Shown piece after piece: positions 56,258 to 64,000 of a stretch of 64,000 nucleotides of DNA. The notes under the pieces were generated by a model. It was not told the DNA's origin. It did no database searches and saw nothing but the letters and a program-made list of their open reading frames with translations. Within the stretch, counting starts at the first letter, position 1; each line of letters opens with the position of its first letter. Origin of the DNA: Thiosocius teredinicola (lineage in GTDB: Bacteria > Pseudomonadota > Gammaproteobacteria > Chromatiales > Chromatiaceae); assembly GCF_002009425.1 (NCBI RefSeq), contig NZ_CP019936.1, positions 372,001-436,000 of the forward strand, read 5' to 3'. Made by a program: the position numbers and the translations under genes.

Positions 56258-57327
56258 ACCTTGTGTTGGTGATCTCTTCACTTCAGGCGGGAGGTGCGGA
56301 GCGTGTCATGACAGAAATGGCCAACTATTGGGCTGTCGAAGGGCATAGAATTCGGCTGATTACGTTTGCGCCTTCTGCCAGCGATGATTTTTATCCTCTC
56401 GATCCGCGCGTGGAGCGCATCTCGCTAGACTACCGTCGAGACACCAACGGCATATCGGAAAAACTGGTATTCAATTGGACGCGGTTGCTTGCCCTTCGCA
56501 GGCAGTTGACTCGATTACGGCCCGCCGCTGTTATCAGTTTCATGGACAGTACAAATGTGCTCAGCATCCTGGCAAGTGCAGGGCTTGGCGCGAAAACGTT
56601 GATTTCCATCCGAAACAACCCGAAATCTAGATCTCTTCCTTATTTCTGGTCTCTCGGTCGACGCCTCACATACAGGTTTGCTACGGCAGTTGTGGCTCAG
56701 ACGGAAGGAGCTGCCGATTGGCTTAGGCAATCGCTGGGGGTGTCCGCTGTTGTGATACCGAATCCACTGCCATCATTCGCCCCAATAGCCATTGACAAGG
56801 AACCGTTGGTGCTTTGCGTGGGGCGATTGATTTACGAAAAAGCTCACGATACGCTGATTTCAGCATTTTCTAGGATCGCTCACGAACACCCGTCCTGGCG
56901 TCTAGTGATCCTGGGAGACGGGCCTTTACGCGAGAAACTGAATGCACAGATTTCGGAGCTGGAGTTGACGAATCGCGTGGTGCTAGTGGGTGCGGTCAAG
57001 GACGTCGCAACGTGGTACGCGAAAGCTAGTGTGTATGTGCATTCGTCTCGATCAGAAGGATTCCCAAACGCCCTGCTTGAAGCAATGGCGATGTCGTTAC
57101 CTGTAGTGAGCACGAAGTGCGAATTTGGGCCCACAGATATAATCGAGCACGGAGAGAATGGATTGCTCGTAGAAAGTGATGATATCGAAGGCTTGGCTTC
57201 GGCAATCGTCTCGTTGATATCCAGCCCGCGCCTTAGAAACGATCTTGGCCGCACAGCGTCGCTTGTAAAAGAGAAGTACGATCAGCGCAGAATCATGGGT
57301 CGCTGGGAAGAGTTAGTTGTCCAGTAG
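56254..57327 (+). CDS. Glycosyltransferase family 4
   Basis: The 357-residue protein has LVISSLQAGGAERVMTEMAN, the GT4 donor-loop opening. VIPNPLPSFAPIA lies at the hinge, CVGRLIYEKAHDTLISAFSR in the nucleotide-sugar domain, and SRSEGFPNALLEAMAMSLPV at the catalytic glutamates. It resembles GalNAc- or glucose-transferring O-antigen enzymes, but this cannot be decided from sequence. It follows the previous gene with an ATGA overlap and is followed by a 99-bp gap before the acyltransferase. Confidence 0.84.
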   Translation: MNLVLVISSLQAGGAERVMTEMANYWAVEGHRIRLITFAPSASDDFYPLDPRVERISLDYRRDTNGISEKLVFNWTRLLALRRQLTRLRPAAVISFMDSTNVLSILASAGLGAKTLISIRNNPKSRSLPYFWSLGRRLTYRFATAVVAQTEGAADWLRQSLGVSAVVIPNPLPSFAPIAIDKEPLVLCVGRLIYEKAHDTLISAFSRIAHEHPSWRLVILGDGPLREKLNAQISELELTNRVVLVGAVKDVATWYAKASVYVHSSRSEGFPNALLEAMAMSLPVVSTKCEFGPTDIIEHGENGLLVESDDIEGLASAIVSLISSPRLRNDLGRTASLVKEKYDQRRIMGRWEELVVQ

Positions 57328-57426
57328 GTGGCCGGCCATCATCCTTTTTTGCGGAGCGTATCAGAGTTTCGAGATTCGCAAGAAGATGAAAACGCGTTGC
57401 ATTAACTTAGATTGCCGGTCGTTTGC

Positions 57427-59298
57427 ATGAAATACCGGAGAGAGGTGGATGGGCTGCGTGCGATTGCGGTATTGCCCGTTATTTTTTTTCATGCGGGGTT
57501 CGAATGGATTGGCGGGGGATTTGTTGGTGTTGATGTTTTCTTTGTCATTAGCGGATACCTGATTACAACAATAATTCTAGATGAGATGGATGCGGATCGA
57601 TTCACGTTTTCTTCGTTTTACGAAAGGCGTGCCAGGCGCATACTTCCAGCACTATTCTTTGTTCTCTTGTGTTGTCTTCCAGTCTCAATTGTGTATTTGT
57701 TACCAGATGAGCTTCAGGCGTTTTCCGTAAGCTTGGCTAGCGTTATTTTTTTCATTTCAAATATTTACTTTAGGAATGAAATAGACTATTTCGCTCCTGC
57801 CGCAGAAGGTCAGCCCTTGCTACACACTTGGAGTTTGGCTGTAGAAGAACAGTACTACTTGGTATTTCCCGTACTTTCTTTATTGATGTGGCGGGGCGGA
57901 AGAAAAGTCTTTTTGTTGACAATATTAGGAATTGCGGTTGCAAGCTTTCTATATGCTGACTATCAGTCAACAATGCGGCCTGACAAAATATTCTACGACA
58001 CGCGGGGAAGGGTGTGGGAACTGTTTGTTGGTTCGTTGGTGGCAATTTACTTGCTTCGAGTGCGCAAAGCTCCTCCACGGCGTTCAGTCGGCGAAATAGC
58101 GGCGTTGGTTGGCCTGACACTTATTTTGATTGCATGTATTGTATTCGAAAAGAGTACGCCTTTTCCTGGTCGAAACGCGTTGCTGCCGACCATTGGAGCT
58201 GCGCTTGTTATTCTGTTCGCCTCTCCGAAAAACTATACCGGGCGATTGCTTGGTGCTTCGACACTAGTGGGGATTGGGCTAATAAGTTACAGCGCATACT
58301 TGTGGCATCAGCCAATATTTGCCTTTGCAAGAGTGACTGGTTTCGCTACGCCTGGCGGCTTTCTGTTTACAATTTTGAGTGTGGCTTCATTGGTAGCTGC
58401 TTATTTAACTTGGCGTTATATTGAGCAGCCCTTTCGCGACCGCCAACGCATTTCGAGACGGCAAATATTAGTTTTTTCCGTACTAGGGATGCTGGTGTTT
58501 TCCACGTTGGGGTTTCTAGGGTATGCGACAACAGGCTTTCCGTCGCGATTTAATATTGCAGACGCGGATTTATTGGTGACGCATGCTTCTAGGGGTGACT
58601 ATGTGCGCGAGGCCTACGACAAGCTTCTGAAGCTTTCGGATTTTGATGATAGTGCCACGCATCGAGTGTTGGTGATTGGGGATAGTTTTTCGCAAGATCT
58701 GGTGAACATAATTCTAGAATCCAACCTTATCCCGGATGCGGATATTCGGGTCCGGTATATCCCGGCGCGTTGCCAGATCTATCGTGGCAACGAAGATGTC
58801 TTGCAATTCGTTTCACCACGAGACAAAGAATTGTGTTCGAAGGATTATTATTCGGGAGTTGTCGGCTTGGCCCAGAAAGCCGATCTTATCCTTTTGACCG
58901 CAAGTTGGAAGGCATGGTCGGCAGAGCGCCTGCCAGAAACGATTGAAAATTTCGAGTTTCCAGAATCCGCACGGGTGGTTGTCGTTGGGCGCAAGAGCTT
59001 CGGTGCAGTTCATCGAAGGGAATACATTGGCATGGGGGTGAAAGAGAAATCGCAGATTCGCAACGAAGTGGGTGAAGAGCATCTCTTGGTCAACGAGATA
59101 ATGAAAGAAAGGCTGGGGTCTTCGCAGTTCATCAACCTCCATGCATTGGTTTGCGGCGAAGGGTCGACAGAATGCCCTATCTTTTCCGGCGATGGAAAGC
59201 TTCTATCCTACGATGGAAGCCACCTTACCAAGGGGGGGGCTATGTTCGTTGGGCGGTTACTACGCGACCGAGGCGCGTTGCTTCGGCGGGACCAGTAG
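57427..59298 (+). CDS. Acyltransferase 3 / SGNH fusion, OafA-like O-acetyltransferase
   Basis: The 623-residue product from ATG 57427 (MKYRREVDGLRAIAVLPVIF) has about 10 membrane helices in residues 1-360. The acyltransferase-3 motifs FFHAGFEWIGGGFVGVDVFF and SFYERRARRILPALFFVLL are present. The C-terminal SGNH domain is periplasmic, with VLVIGDSFSQDLVNIILESN (block I) and YDGSHLTKGGAMFVGRLL (block V with Asp and His). Such fusions acetylate O-antigen sugars after flipping: the membrane part passes acetyl-CoA groups outward and the SGNH part transfers them. It closes the variable cluster. Confidence 0.88.
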   Translation: MKYRREVDGLRAIAVLPVIFFHAGFEWIGGGFVGVDVFFVISGYLITTIILDEMDADRFTFSSFYERRARRILPALFFVLLCCLPVSIVYLLPDELQAFSVSLASVIFFISNIYFRNEIDYFAPAAEGQPLLHTWSLAVEEQYYLVFPVLSLLMWRGGRKVFLLTILGIAVASFLYADYQSTMRPDKIFYDTRGRVWELFVGSLVAIYLLRVRKAPPRRSVGEIAALVGLTLILIACIVFEKSTPFPGRNALLPTIGAALVILFASPKNYTGRLLGASTLVGIGLISYSAYLWHQPIFAFARVTGFATPGGFLFTILSVASLVAAYLTWRYIEQPFRDRQRISRRQILVFSVLGMLVFSTLGFLGYATTGFPSRFNIADADLLVTHASRGDYVREAYDKLLKLSDFDDSATHRVLVIGDSFSQDLVNIILESNLIPDADIRVRYIPARCQIYRGNEDVLQFVSPRDKELCSKDYYSGVVGLAQKADLILLTASWKAWSAERLPETIENFEFPESARVVVVGRKSFGAVHRREYIGMGVKEKSQIRNEVGEEHLLVNEIMKERLGSSQFINLHALVCGEGSTECPIFSGDGKLLSYDGSHLTKGGAMFVGRLLRDRGALLRRDQ

Positions 59299-59447
59299 AA
59301 TGTTGAGAGATGCGTGGTATTGCAGATTCCGTCGATGTAGCTTGGTGAAGTTGGTTAGCTCTTCTGGCCTTCTCTGGCGAAGGCCGTTCGGCTTTGGGGT
59401 GACTCGTCGGGTAAGCGCTTGCGTCCGTCATGTAGGCCGACTGTCAG

Positions 59448-59560
59448 CATCCTCCACTCTTGCACTTTGGATCTAGCAGACTCGTGATTGATGGTTCATT
59501 TTACTTGTTTAATTGATGAAGATCGGATGGCTCCGACCGCCAATGCAAGAGTGAAGGATG
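59448..59560. repeat. Imperfect inverted repeat of about 21 bp in the gap before wbpM
   Basis: CATCCTCCACTCTTGCACT (from 59448) is the near-exact complement of GCAAGAGTGAAGGATG (to 59560), with one mismatch in the core and about 70 bp between the arms. No start, stop or terminator T-run fits it. It lies in the 354-bp gap 59299-59652, which otherwise shows only a 7-bp GGCCTTC/GAAGGCC hairpin (59366-59385) and no gene. It may be the scar of a small mobile element or a structured leader of wbpM. Confidence 0.6.
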
Positions 59561-59652
59561 GTCACGATGTTGCAAATTGCCTGAGGCGTCTTCGTCCTCG
59601 GTGTAGTTCCGATTGCGCGACGAGTAACGCAGCAACGGCAAGCGGGTAATTC

Positions 59653-61530
59653 TTGGTGACAGACCTTCTTCATATCCTCTGGGTGCGCCGCGCCGGCATT
59701 GTAGTGCTGGATATGCTGGTAGCAGCGATTGCATGGCTAGGCGCTTATTGGCTCCGGTTCAACTTCTCCACAATCCCAGAGCCCTTCTTGAATCAGGCTT
59801 TCCACTCTTTGCCATTGTTGCTACTGATGCAGGCAGCAATCTTTGCCTGGTTCGGCGTTTTCAGAGGGGTGTGGAGATTCACGTCGGTTCCGGATCTCGT
59901 AAGGATTTTGAAGGCCGTTTTTCTTGGGGCAACGTTGGCGACGGTCGTCTTGTTTGCAGTATACAGGCTTGAGCAAGTGCCGCGGTCGGTGCCGTTCTTC
60001 TACTTTCTCCTCCTGCTCGTTATGTTGACAGGCACGCGTCTCGCGTATCGGTGGATGAAGGAGGAGAGCTTTGTTCCTGTCGCAGGGCGGCGCGTGTTGA
60101 TAGTGGGGGCTGGTGAGGCCGGTGATCTGTTGGCTCGCGATATGTTGAGGCACCGTGACGCGGGCTACATGCCAGTTGCCTATGTTGATGACCGTCCGCG
60201 CCGGCAAGGTCGAGAGGTACGAGGAATACCTGTTCGGGGGGGCGTTGAGGAAATTCCTCGACTAGTCCATGTTTTGCGAGCCGACTTGATTCTGCTGGCT
60301 TTGCCATCGGCATCGACGCGTCAGATGCGACGGGCCGTGTCTTTTTGTGAGCAGGCTGGTGTTCCATTCAAGACTCTTCCGAACCTAGAGGAGTTGATCA
60401 ACGGCGAGGTCTCCGTCAGCGGTCTGCGAGCGGTCGCGATCGAAGATATCTTGGGTCGCGACCCGGTCTCTCTCGACTGGGATGCGATCCGCGCCGGCCT
60501 CGCTGGGCGCCGCGTTCTGGTGACCGGGGCTGGCGGCTCGATCGGTTCTGAGTTGTGTCGGCAGTTGGCTCGCCTTCAGCCATCGCAACTGATTCTGGCC
60601 GAGAATAGCGAGTTCAATCTGTATCGGATTGACTCCGAGTTGTCGCGCGTTCTCCCTGATTGCAAGGTGAGTGCGTGTTTGGCCGACGTTGCAGACAAGG
60701 CCCGGATGGAGCAGTTGTTTGTCGATTACAAACCGGATGTCGTGTTTCATGCTGCCGCTTACAAACATGTCCCTCTGCTCGAACATCAGGTGCGGGAGGC
60801 TGTGCGCAATAATGTCCGCGGAACGCGCACGGTGGCGGATCTTGCGGCAGCTCATGGGTGTTTTGAGTTCGTTCTGATCTCGACCGACAAAGCGGTCAAT
60901 CCTACAAGCGTGATGGGGACGACCAAGCGGCTTGCCGAGATCTATTGTCAGAATCTCGATCAACATTCGACGACGCGGTTTATCACGGTGAGGTTCGGCA
61001 ACGTGCTGGACTCGGCGGGGAGCGTCGTGCCGTTGTTTCGCGAGCAGATTTCCAGTGGTGGCCCTGTGACGGTTACCCATGAGGAGATGGAGCGCTATTT
61101 CATGACGATTCCCGAGGCGTGTCAGCTGATCATGCAGGCATCGGTCATCGGGCAGGGAGGCGAGATCTTCGTTTTGAACATGGGAGAGCCGGTCAAGATC
61201 CGGGATCTCGCGGAGCAGATGATTCGCCTGTCAGGCAAGGTTCCGGAACAGGATATCGAGATCAAGTTCATAGGGCTGAGGCCCGGCGAAAAGCTTTATG
61301 AAGAGCTCTTCCACTGTGATGAAGCTCTTAAGGCCACGTCGCACAAAGAAATATTGCTGGCGCAGCACCGCACGGTTGATTGGCAAGTGCTTCAAGACGG
61401 CGTTGCGACTATGGACTCGGCTTGCGACACCCTGGATGAGGGTGTGTTGCTCGAACAACTGCAACGATTCGTGCCTGAAAGCCGGCTAACGGCGTCGGCC
61501 AGCGCTCAGGCAAAATCGATCGCCCATTGA
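59653..61530 (+). CDS. wbpM: UDP-GlcNAc C6-dehydratase, WbpM/PglF family
   Basis: The 625-residue protein has four N-terminal membrane helices (first: AGIVVLDMLVAAIAWLGAYW). A CoA-binding-like domain follows with VLIVGAGEAGDLLARDMLRH. The C-terminal extended-SDR domain shows VLVTGAGGSIGSELCRQLAR and FVLISTDKAVNPTSVMGTTK, with the Met-x-x-x-Lys that replaces Tyr-x-x-x-Lys in this family. These enzymes make UDP-4-keto-6-deoxy-GlcNAc, precursor of QuiNAc, FucNAc or bacillosamine. Start is GTG 59653. The 5' part is more A+T-rich than the 3' part, so the right edge of the variable block may fall within it. Confidence 0.93.
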   Translation: MVTDLLHILWVRRAGIVVLDMLVAAIAWLGAYWLRFNFSTIPEPFLNQAFHSLPLLLLMQAAIFAWFGVFRGVWRFTSVPDLVRILKAVFLGATLATVVLFAVYRLEQVPRSVPFFYFLLLLVMLTGTRLAYRWMKEESFVPVAGRRVLIVGAGEAGDLLARDMLRHRDAGYMPVAYVDDRPRRQGREVRGIPVRGGVEEIPRLVHVLRADLILLALPSASTRQMRRAVSFCEQAGVPFKTLPNLEELINGEVSVSGLRAVAIEDILGRDPVSLDWDAIRAGLAGRRVLVTGAGGSIGSELCRQLARLQPSQLILAENSEFNLYRIDSELSRVLPDCKVSACLADVADKARMEQLFVDYKPDVVFHAAAYKHVPLLEHQVREAVRNNVRGTRTVADLAAAHGCFEFVLISTDKAVNPTSVMGTTKRLAEIYCQNLDQHSTTRFITVRFGNVLDSAGSVVPLFREQISSGGPVTVTHEEMERYFMTIPEACQLIMQASVIGQGGEIFVLNMGEPVKIRDLAEQMIRLSGKVPEQDIEIKFIGLRPGEKLYEELFHCDEALKATSHKEILLAQHRTVDWQVLQDGVATMDSACDTLDEGVLLEQLQRFVPESRLTASASAQAKSIAH

Positions 61531-61683
61531 GCATCATCCGGTGGTTCAGTCGAACTCTGTCAGGAAGCTTGGTTTGCCCATACTCACTATTCTCAAAAAG
61601 TTGAGCCGTGCTACGGATAGAGTACGGGCCCGCACCCCGAATCGGGTGGTCGCCGATCACGCTCCGCAGTTGGACATTCGACA

Positions 61684-62586
61684 TTGAACTTGGCACTACT
61701 CCATCCCCGCACATGGCTCACGTGGTTTGGTTTTGCGTGTCTTCGACTCTTGGTGGCTATGCCGTTTGGTTGGCAGATAAGCGCAGGCAGGCGAATCGGG
61801 ATATGGTTGATGCCTCTTGCCAAGCGTCGCCTAGCGATCGCAAGAAGAAACATCGAAGCGTGCTTCCCGGAAATGACCGCGAGTGAACGCGACCTGATGC
61901 TGCGCGAGCATTTCGCGTCGCTGGGAGCGGCGATTTTTGAAACTGGAATGGCGTGGTGGTCGAGCGACGCGAAGCTGCGAAACCGCGCCGAGATTAACGG
62001 ACTGGAGAATCTTGAGTCCGCTCGAAGAGCCGGGAAAGGCGTCCTTCTTTTTGGGGGGCATTTTACGTCGATCGAGATTGCAGGGAGATTATTGGGAAAG
62101 GTCGCTGATGTCGACGCGGTGTACAGGGTCAGCGACAACCCTGCCGTCGAACATGTGCTAACACGGGGCAGGGGGCGCTACTGCGAAAGGCTTATCGCCC
62201 GCGACGATGTTCGGGGTTTGGTGCGTCGTCTGCGCGGCGGTCATACGGTCTGGTATGCGCCAGACCAGAATACGCAGCGAAAGAAGGCTGTTTTTGTCGA
62301 TTTCATGGGGCACCGCGCCGCCACGACGCCGGCAACTTCCCGATTGGCGAACATGACGGGAGCCCGCGTGGTGCCATTTCGCATGATTCGTAAGTCTGAT
62401 GGTAGCGGCTACCTACTGGAACTCGAGCCGCCATTGGAAGACTTTCCGACCGACGACCTGCAGGCCGATACATTGCGTATCAACCAGATTGTCGAGCGCT
62501 GGGTGCGCATGGCGCCTGAGCAGTATCTTTGGATTCACCGGCGTTTCAAGACCCGCCCATCGCGAGATGACCCGCCATTCTACTGA
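61684..62586 (+). CDS. lpxL: Lipid A late acyltransferase (LpxL/HtrB family)
   Basis: The 300-residue protein has an N-terminal membrane anchor (FGFACLRLLVAMPFGWQ) and the acyltransferase HX4E motif in LLFGGHFTSIEIAGRLL. ARRNIEACFPEMTASERDLM, VWYAPDQNTQRKKAVFVDFM and EQYLWIHRRFKTRP follow in family order. It adds a secondary acyl chain from acyl-ACP to Kdo2-lipid IVA at the inner membrane. The start is TTG 61684, without a strong ribosome site, so the N-terminus is uncertain. LpxL and LpxM cannot be separated by eye; LpxL is slightly favoured. Confidence 0.9.
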   Translation: MNLALLHPRTWLTWFGFACLRLLVAMPFGWQISAGRRIGIWLMPLAKRRLAIARRNIEACFPEMTASERDLMLREHFASLGAAIFETGMAWWSSDAKLRNRAEINGLENLESARRAGKGVLLFGGHFTSIEIAGRLLGKVADVDAVYRVSDNPAVEHVLTRGRGRYCERLIARDDVRGLVRRLRGGHTVWYAPDQNTQRKKAVFVDFMGHRAATTPATSRLANMTGARVVPFRMIRKSDGSGYLLELEPPLEDFPTDDLQADTLRINQIVERWVRMAPEQYLWIHRRFKTRPSRDDPPFY

Positions 62587-62771
62587 GCAGCCCAATCACG
62601 TGGCGGCGCCGTGTTCGACGAGGCGCGGTCGCGCTAATATAGCGGCCAGTTTTCGTAGGCTACACCCGATCCCGCAAGAGTGGCTACCGCAGGGGCTTCC
62701 CACGGCGCAGCGATTGGAAGCTGCGTTCTAGAGTGCACAGTTGAGCGACAGGCGGAATACCGATTTCGAGC

Positions 62772-64000
62772 ATGAACAGCAAAGACCTATACCTCCGCCT
62801 GCTTACTCATGTCCGGCCTTACTGGCGGCAGTTTTCTTTCGGCATCTTCTTCATGGTTCTGCTCGCGTTGACTGAACCGCTGATTCCCTATTTTCTGAAG
62901 CCCCTCCTGGATGGAACCTTTGTAGACCGGGATCCGCAGTTCCTGTTCTGGTCTCCCATCGTGTTGTTGGTGCTGTTTCTGGTCAGGGGTACCTGCAACC
63001 TGGTGAGTCAGATTGCTTTTGCGTGGGTATCTGGAAAGCTCGTTTTCGACCTGCGCAAACATATGTTTGAGCGGATCTTGAACTTGCCGACCAGCTACTA
63101 CGATTCGCATGTGACGGGCAATATTCTGGCCAAGGTTACTCACAATGTTACCCAAGTCACGGCTGCCGCTACCAAGGTGCTGATGGTGTTGGTTCGTGAC
63201 ACGGTGATCGTCATCGGCCTCATCAGTTATATGCTCTACCTCGATTGGCGGTTTTCTCTGCTGACCTTCATCCTGCTGCCGGTCTTGGGGTTCGTGGTCA
63301 ACATCATCGCCAAACGGTTAAGGCGGCTCAGTCGCAGTATCCAGGCCGGGATGGGAGACATCACTCACGTTCTCGGGGAGGCCGTACGTGGTCACAAGAT
63401 AATCAAGGTGTTCGGTGGTAGGGATGCCGAAATGACCCGTTTTCTGCGAACGGCCAATTGGATCAGGCGCTACCAATTCAAGTCGAAAGTCGCAGACGGT
63501 GCCAGTGCTCCCATCGTTGAAGGGATTGCGGCATTAATGATCGCCATCTTGATTTATTTCGGAACGGGCCAGCTCGGTCAAGAACCGATGAGCGTTGGCG
63601 CGTTTGTTTCATTTTTAGCGGCGCTCGGCCTGCTCTTTCCACCAATCAAGCGTTTGGTCGACATCAACCAGCCCTTGCAAAGCGGCTTGGCTGGTGCAGA
63701 GAGTGTATTCGAACTGATCGATGAGTCGGCCGAGATCGAATCCGGCACGCGCACGCTAGAGCGCGTAACGGGAAGGCTGAGCTTTTCTCACGTTTCGTTC
63801 AACTATCCCGGTAGCCGGGAAGATGCGCTTAGTGAAGTAAGCTTCGTTATCGAACCGGGTACGACGACTGCGCTGGTGGGGGCGTCAGGTAGTGGTAAGA
63901 CGACCATAGCGTCACTGGTTCCGCGCTTCTACGAAACTGACCGAGGACAGATCTGCATCGATGAGCACGACGTTCGAGATGTTACGTTGAAAAGCCTGCG
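62772..64000 (+). CDS. msbA: Lipid A export ATP-binding/permease MsbA, 5' part (runs off window)
   Basis: The frame is open from ATG 62772 (MNSKDLYLRLLTHVRPYWRQ) to the right edge, about 409 residues of the usual 580-600. Six membrane helices fall in residues 1-310. FDLRKHMFERILNLPTSYYD is the first coupling region, LDWRFSLLTFILLPVLGFVV lies mid-membrane, and VGASGSGKTTIASLVPRF is the Walker A motif near residue 370. MsbA flips lipid A-core across the inner membrane. Signature, Walker B and H-loop lie beyond the window. It follows the lpxL-type gene after 185 bp (62587-62771) that shows no gene. Confidence 0.94.
   Translation, partial: MNSKDLYLRLLTHVRPYWRQFSFGIFFMVLLALTEPLIPYFLKPLLDGTFVDRDPQFLFWSPIVLLVLFLVRGTCNLVSQIAFAWVSGKLVFDLRKHMFERILNLPTSYYDSHVTGNILAKVTHNVTQVTAAATKVLMVLVRDTVIVIGLISYMLYLDWRFSLLTFILLPVLGFVVNIIAKRLRRLSRSIQAGMGDITHVLGEAVRGHKIIKVFGGRDAEMTRFLRTANWIRRYQFKSKVADGASAPIVEGIAALMIAILIYFGTGQLGQEPMSVGAFVSFLAALGLLFPPIKRLVDINQPLQSGLAGAESVFELIDESAEIESGTRTLERVTGRLSFSHVSFNYPGSREDALSEVSFVIEPGTTTALVGASGSGKTTIASLVPRFYETDRGQICIDEHDVRDVTLKSL

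Noticed and set aside
59366-59385. Hairpin GGCCTTC-N6-GAAGGCC after the acyltransferase gene considered as a terminator
   Set aside because: The stem is perfect but only 7 bp and is followed by no run of T, so intrinsic termination is not supported.

Overview
The window reads as a chromosomal segment of a fairly GC-rich gammaproteobacterium. Several gene neighbourhoods point that way: dusB-fis, aroQ-accB-accC-prmA, cutA-dsbD, fxsA next to groES-groEL, and glnE-ilvE-waaF-waaC-waaG-waaP, the last in the order I recall from the Pseudomonas lipopolysaccharide (LPS) core locus. A CIRCE operator in front of groESL and the compact minus-strand housekeeping operons suggest a Chromatiales-like lineage, but that placement is inference. 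No rRNA, tRNA, CRISPR array, prophage or plasmid function was recognised.

Region by region: (1) 1-8.8 kb is the edge of a surface-glycan locus. It holds two family-4 glycosyltransferases (one cut by the window edge), a flippase, a divergent Kdo-transferase-like protein, a DegT-type aminotransferase, a CelD/BcsL-type acetyltransferase and a TPR protein. (2) 8.8-34.8 kb is housekeeping: Hsp33, MsrA, VanZ-like, PurD, an isolated LpxA, an HNH protein facing an alkyltransferase-like protein, PurH, Fis/DusB, DUF3426/PrmA/AccC/AccB/AroQ, a TlpA/DsbD/CutA redox operon, FxsA, GroES/GroEL, a SpoIIE-type phosphatase, a DUF302 protein, GlnE, IlvE and a small zinc-finger protein. (3) 34.9-42.9 kb is the LPS inner-core operon: WaaF, WaaC, WaaG, WaaP, two further kinase-like proteins and a carbamoyltransferase. 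(4) 43.1-59.3 kb is visibly more A+T-rich and holds a variable O-antigen type cluster: five glycosyltransferases, an epimerase, a PglC-type initiating sugar transferase, a Wzx flippase, three methyltransferases, a decayed IS3-family element, an AsnB-type amidotransferase and an O-acyltransferase. (5) 59.6-64 kb returns to conserved envelope genes: a WbpM-type dehydratase, an LpxL-type acyltransferase and the 5' two-thirds of msbA.

The envelope genes fit one pathway. LpxA and LpxL act on lipid A, WaaF/C/G build the inner core, and WaaP-type kinases and the carbamoyltransferase decorate it. WbpM, the epimerase and the sugar transferase start an O-unit that glycosyltransferases extend, methyl-, amido- and acyltransferases modify, and Wzx exports; MsbA exports the lipid A-core. 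No Wzy polymerase, Wzz or O-antigen ligase was found in the window. Start codons often overlap the previous stop (GTGA, ATGA or TTGA), so much of the window looks translationally coupled.

The items most worth a second look are a DsbD with a duplicated N-terminal domain, a palindrome-rich inverted-repeat element upstream of lpxA, the run of LPS kinase-like proteins including a two-domain one, the alkyltransferase-like/HNH pair, the unusual Kdo-transferase-like protein, and the IS3 fossil inside the O-antigen cluster.
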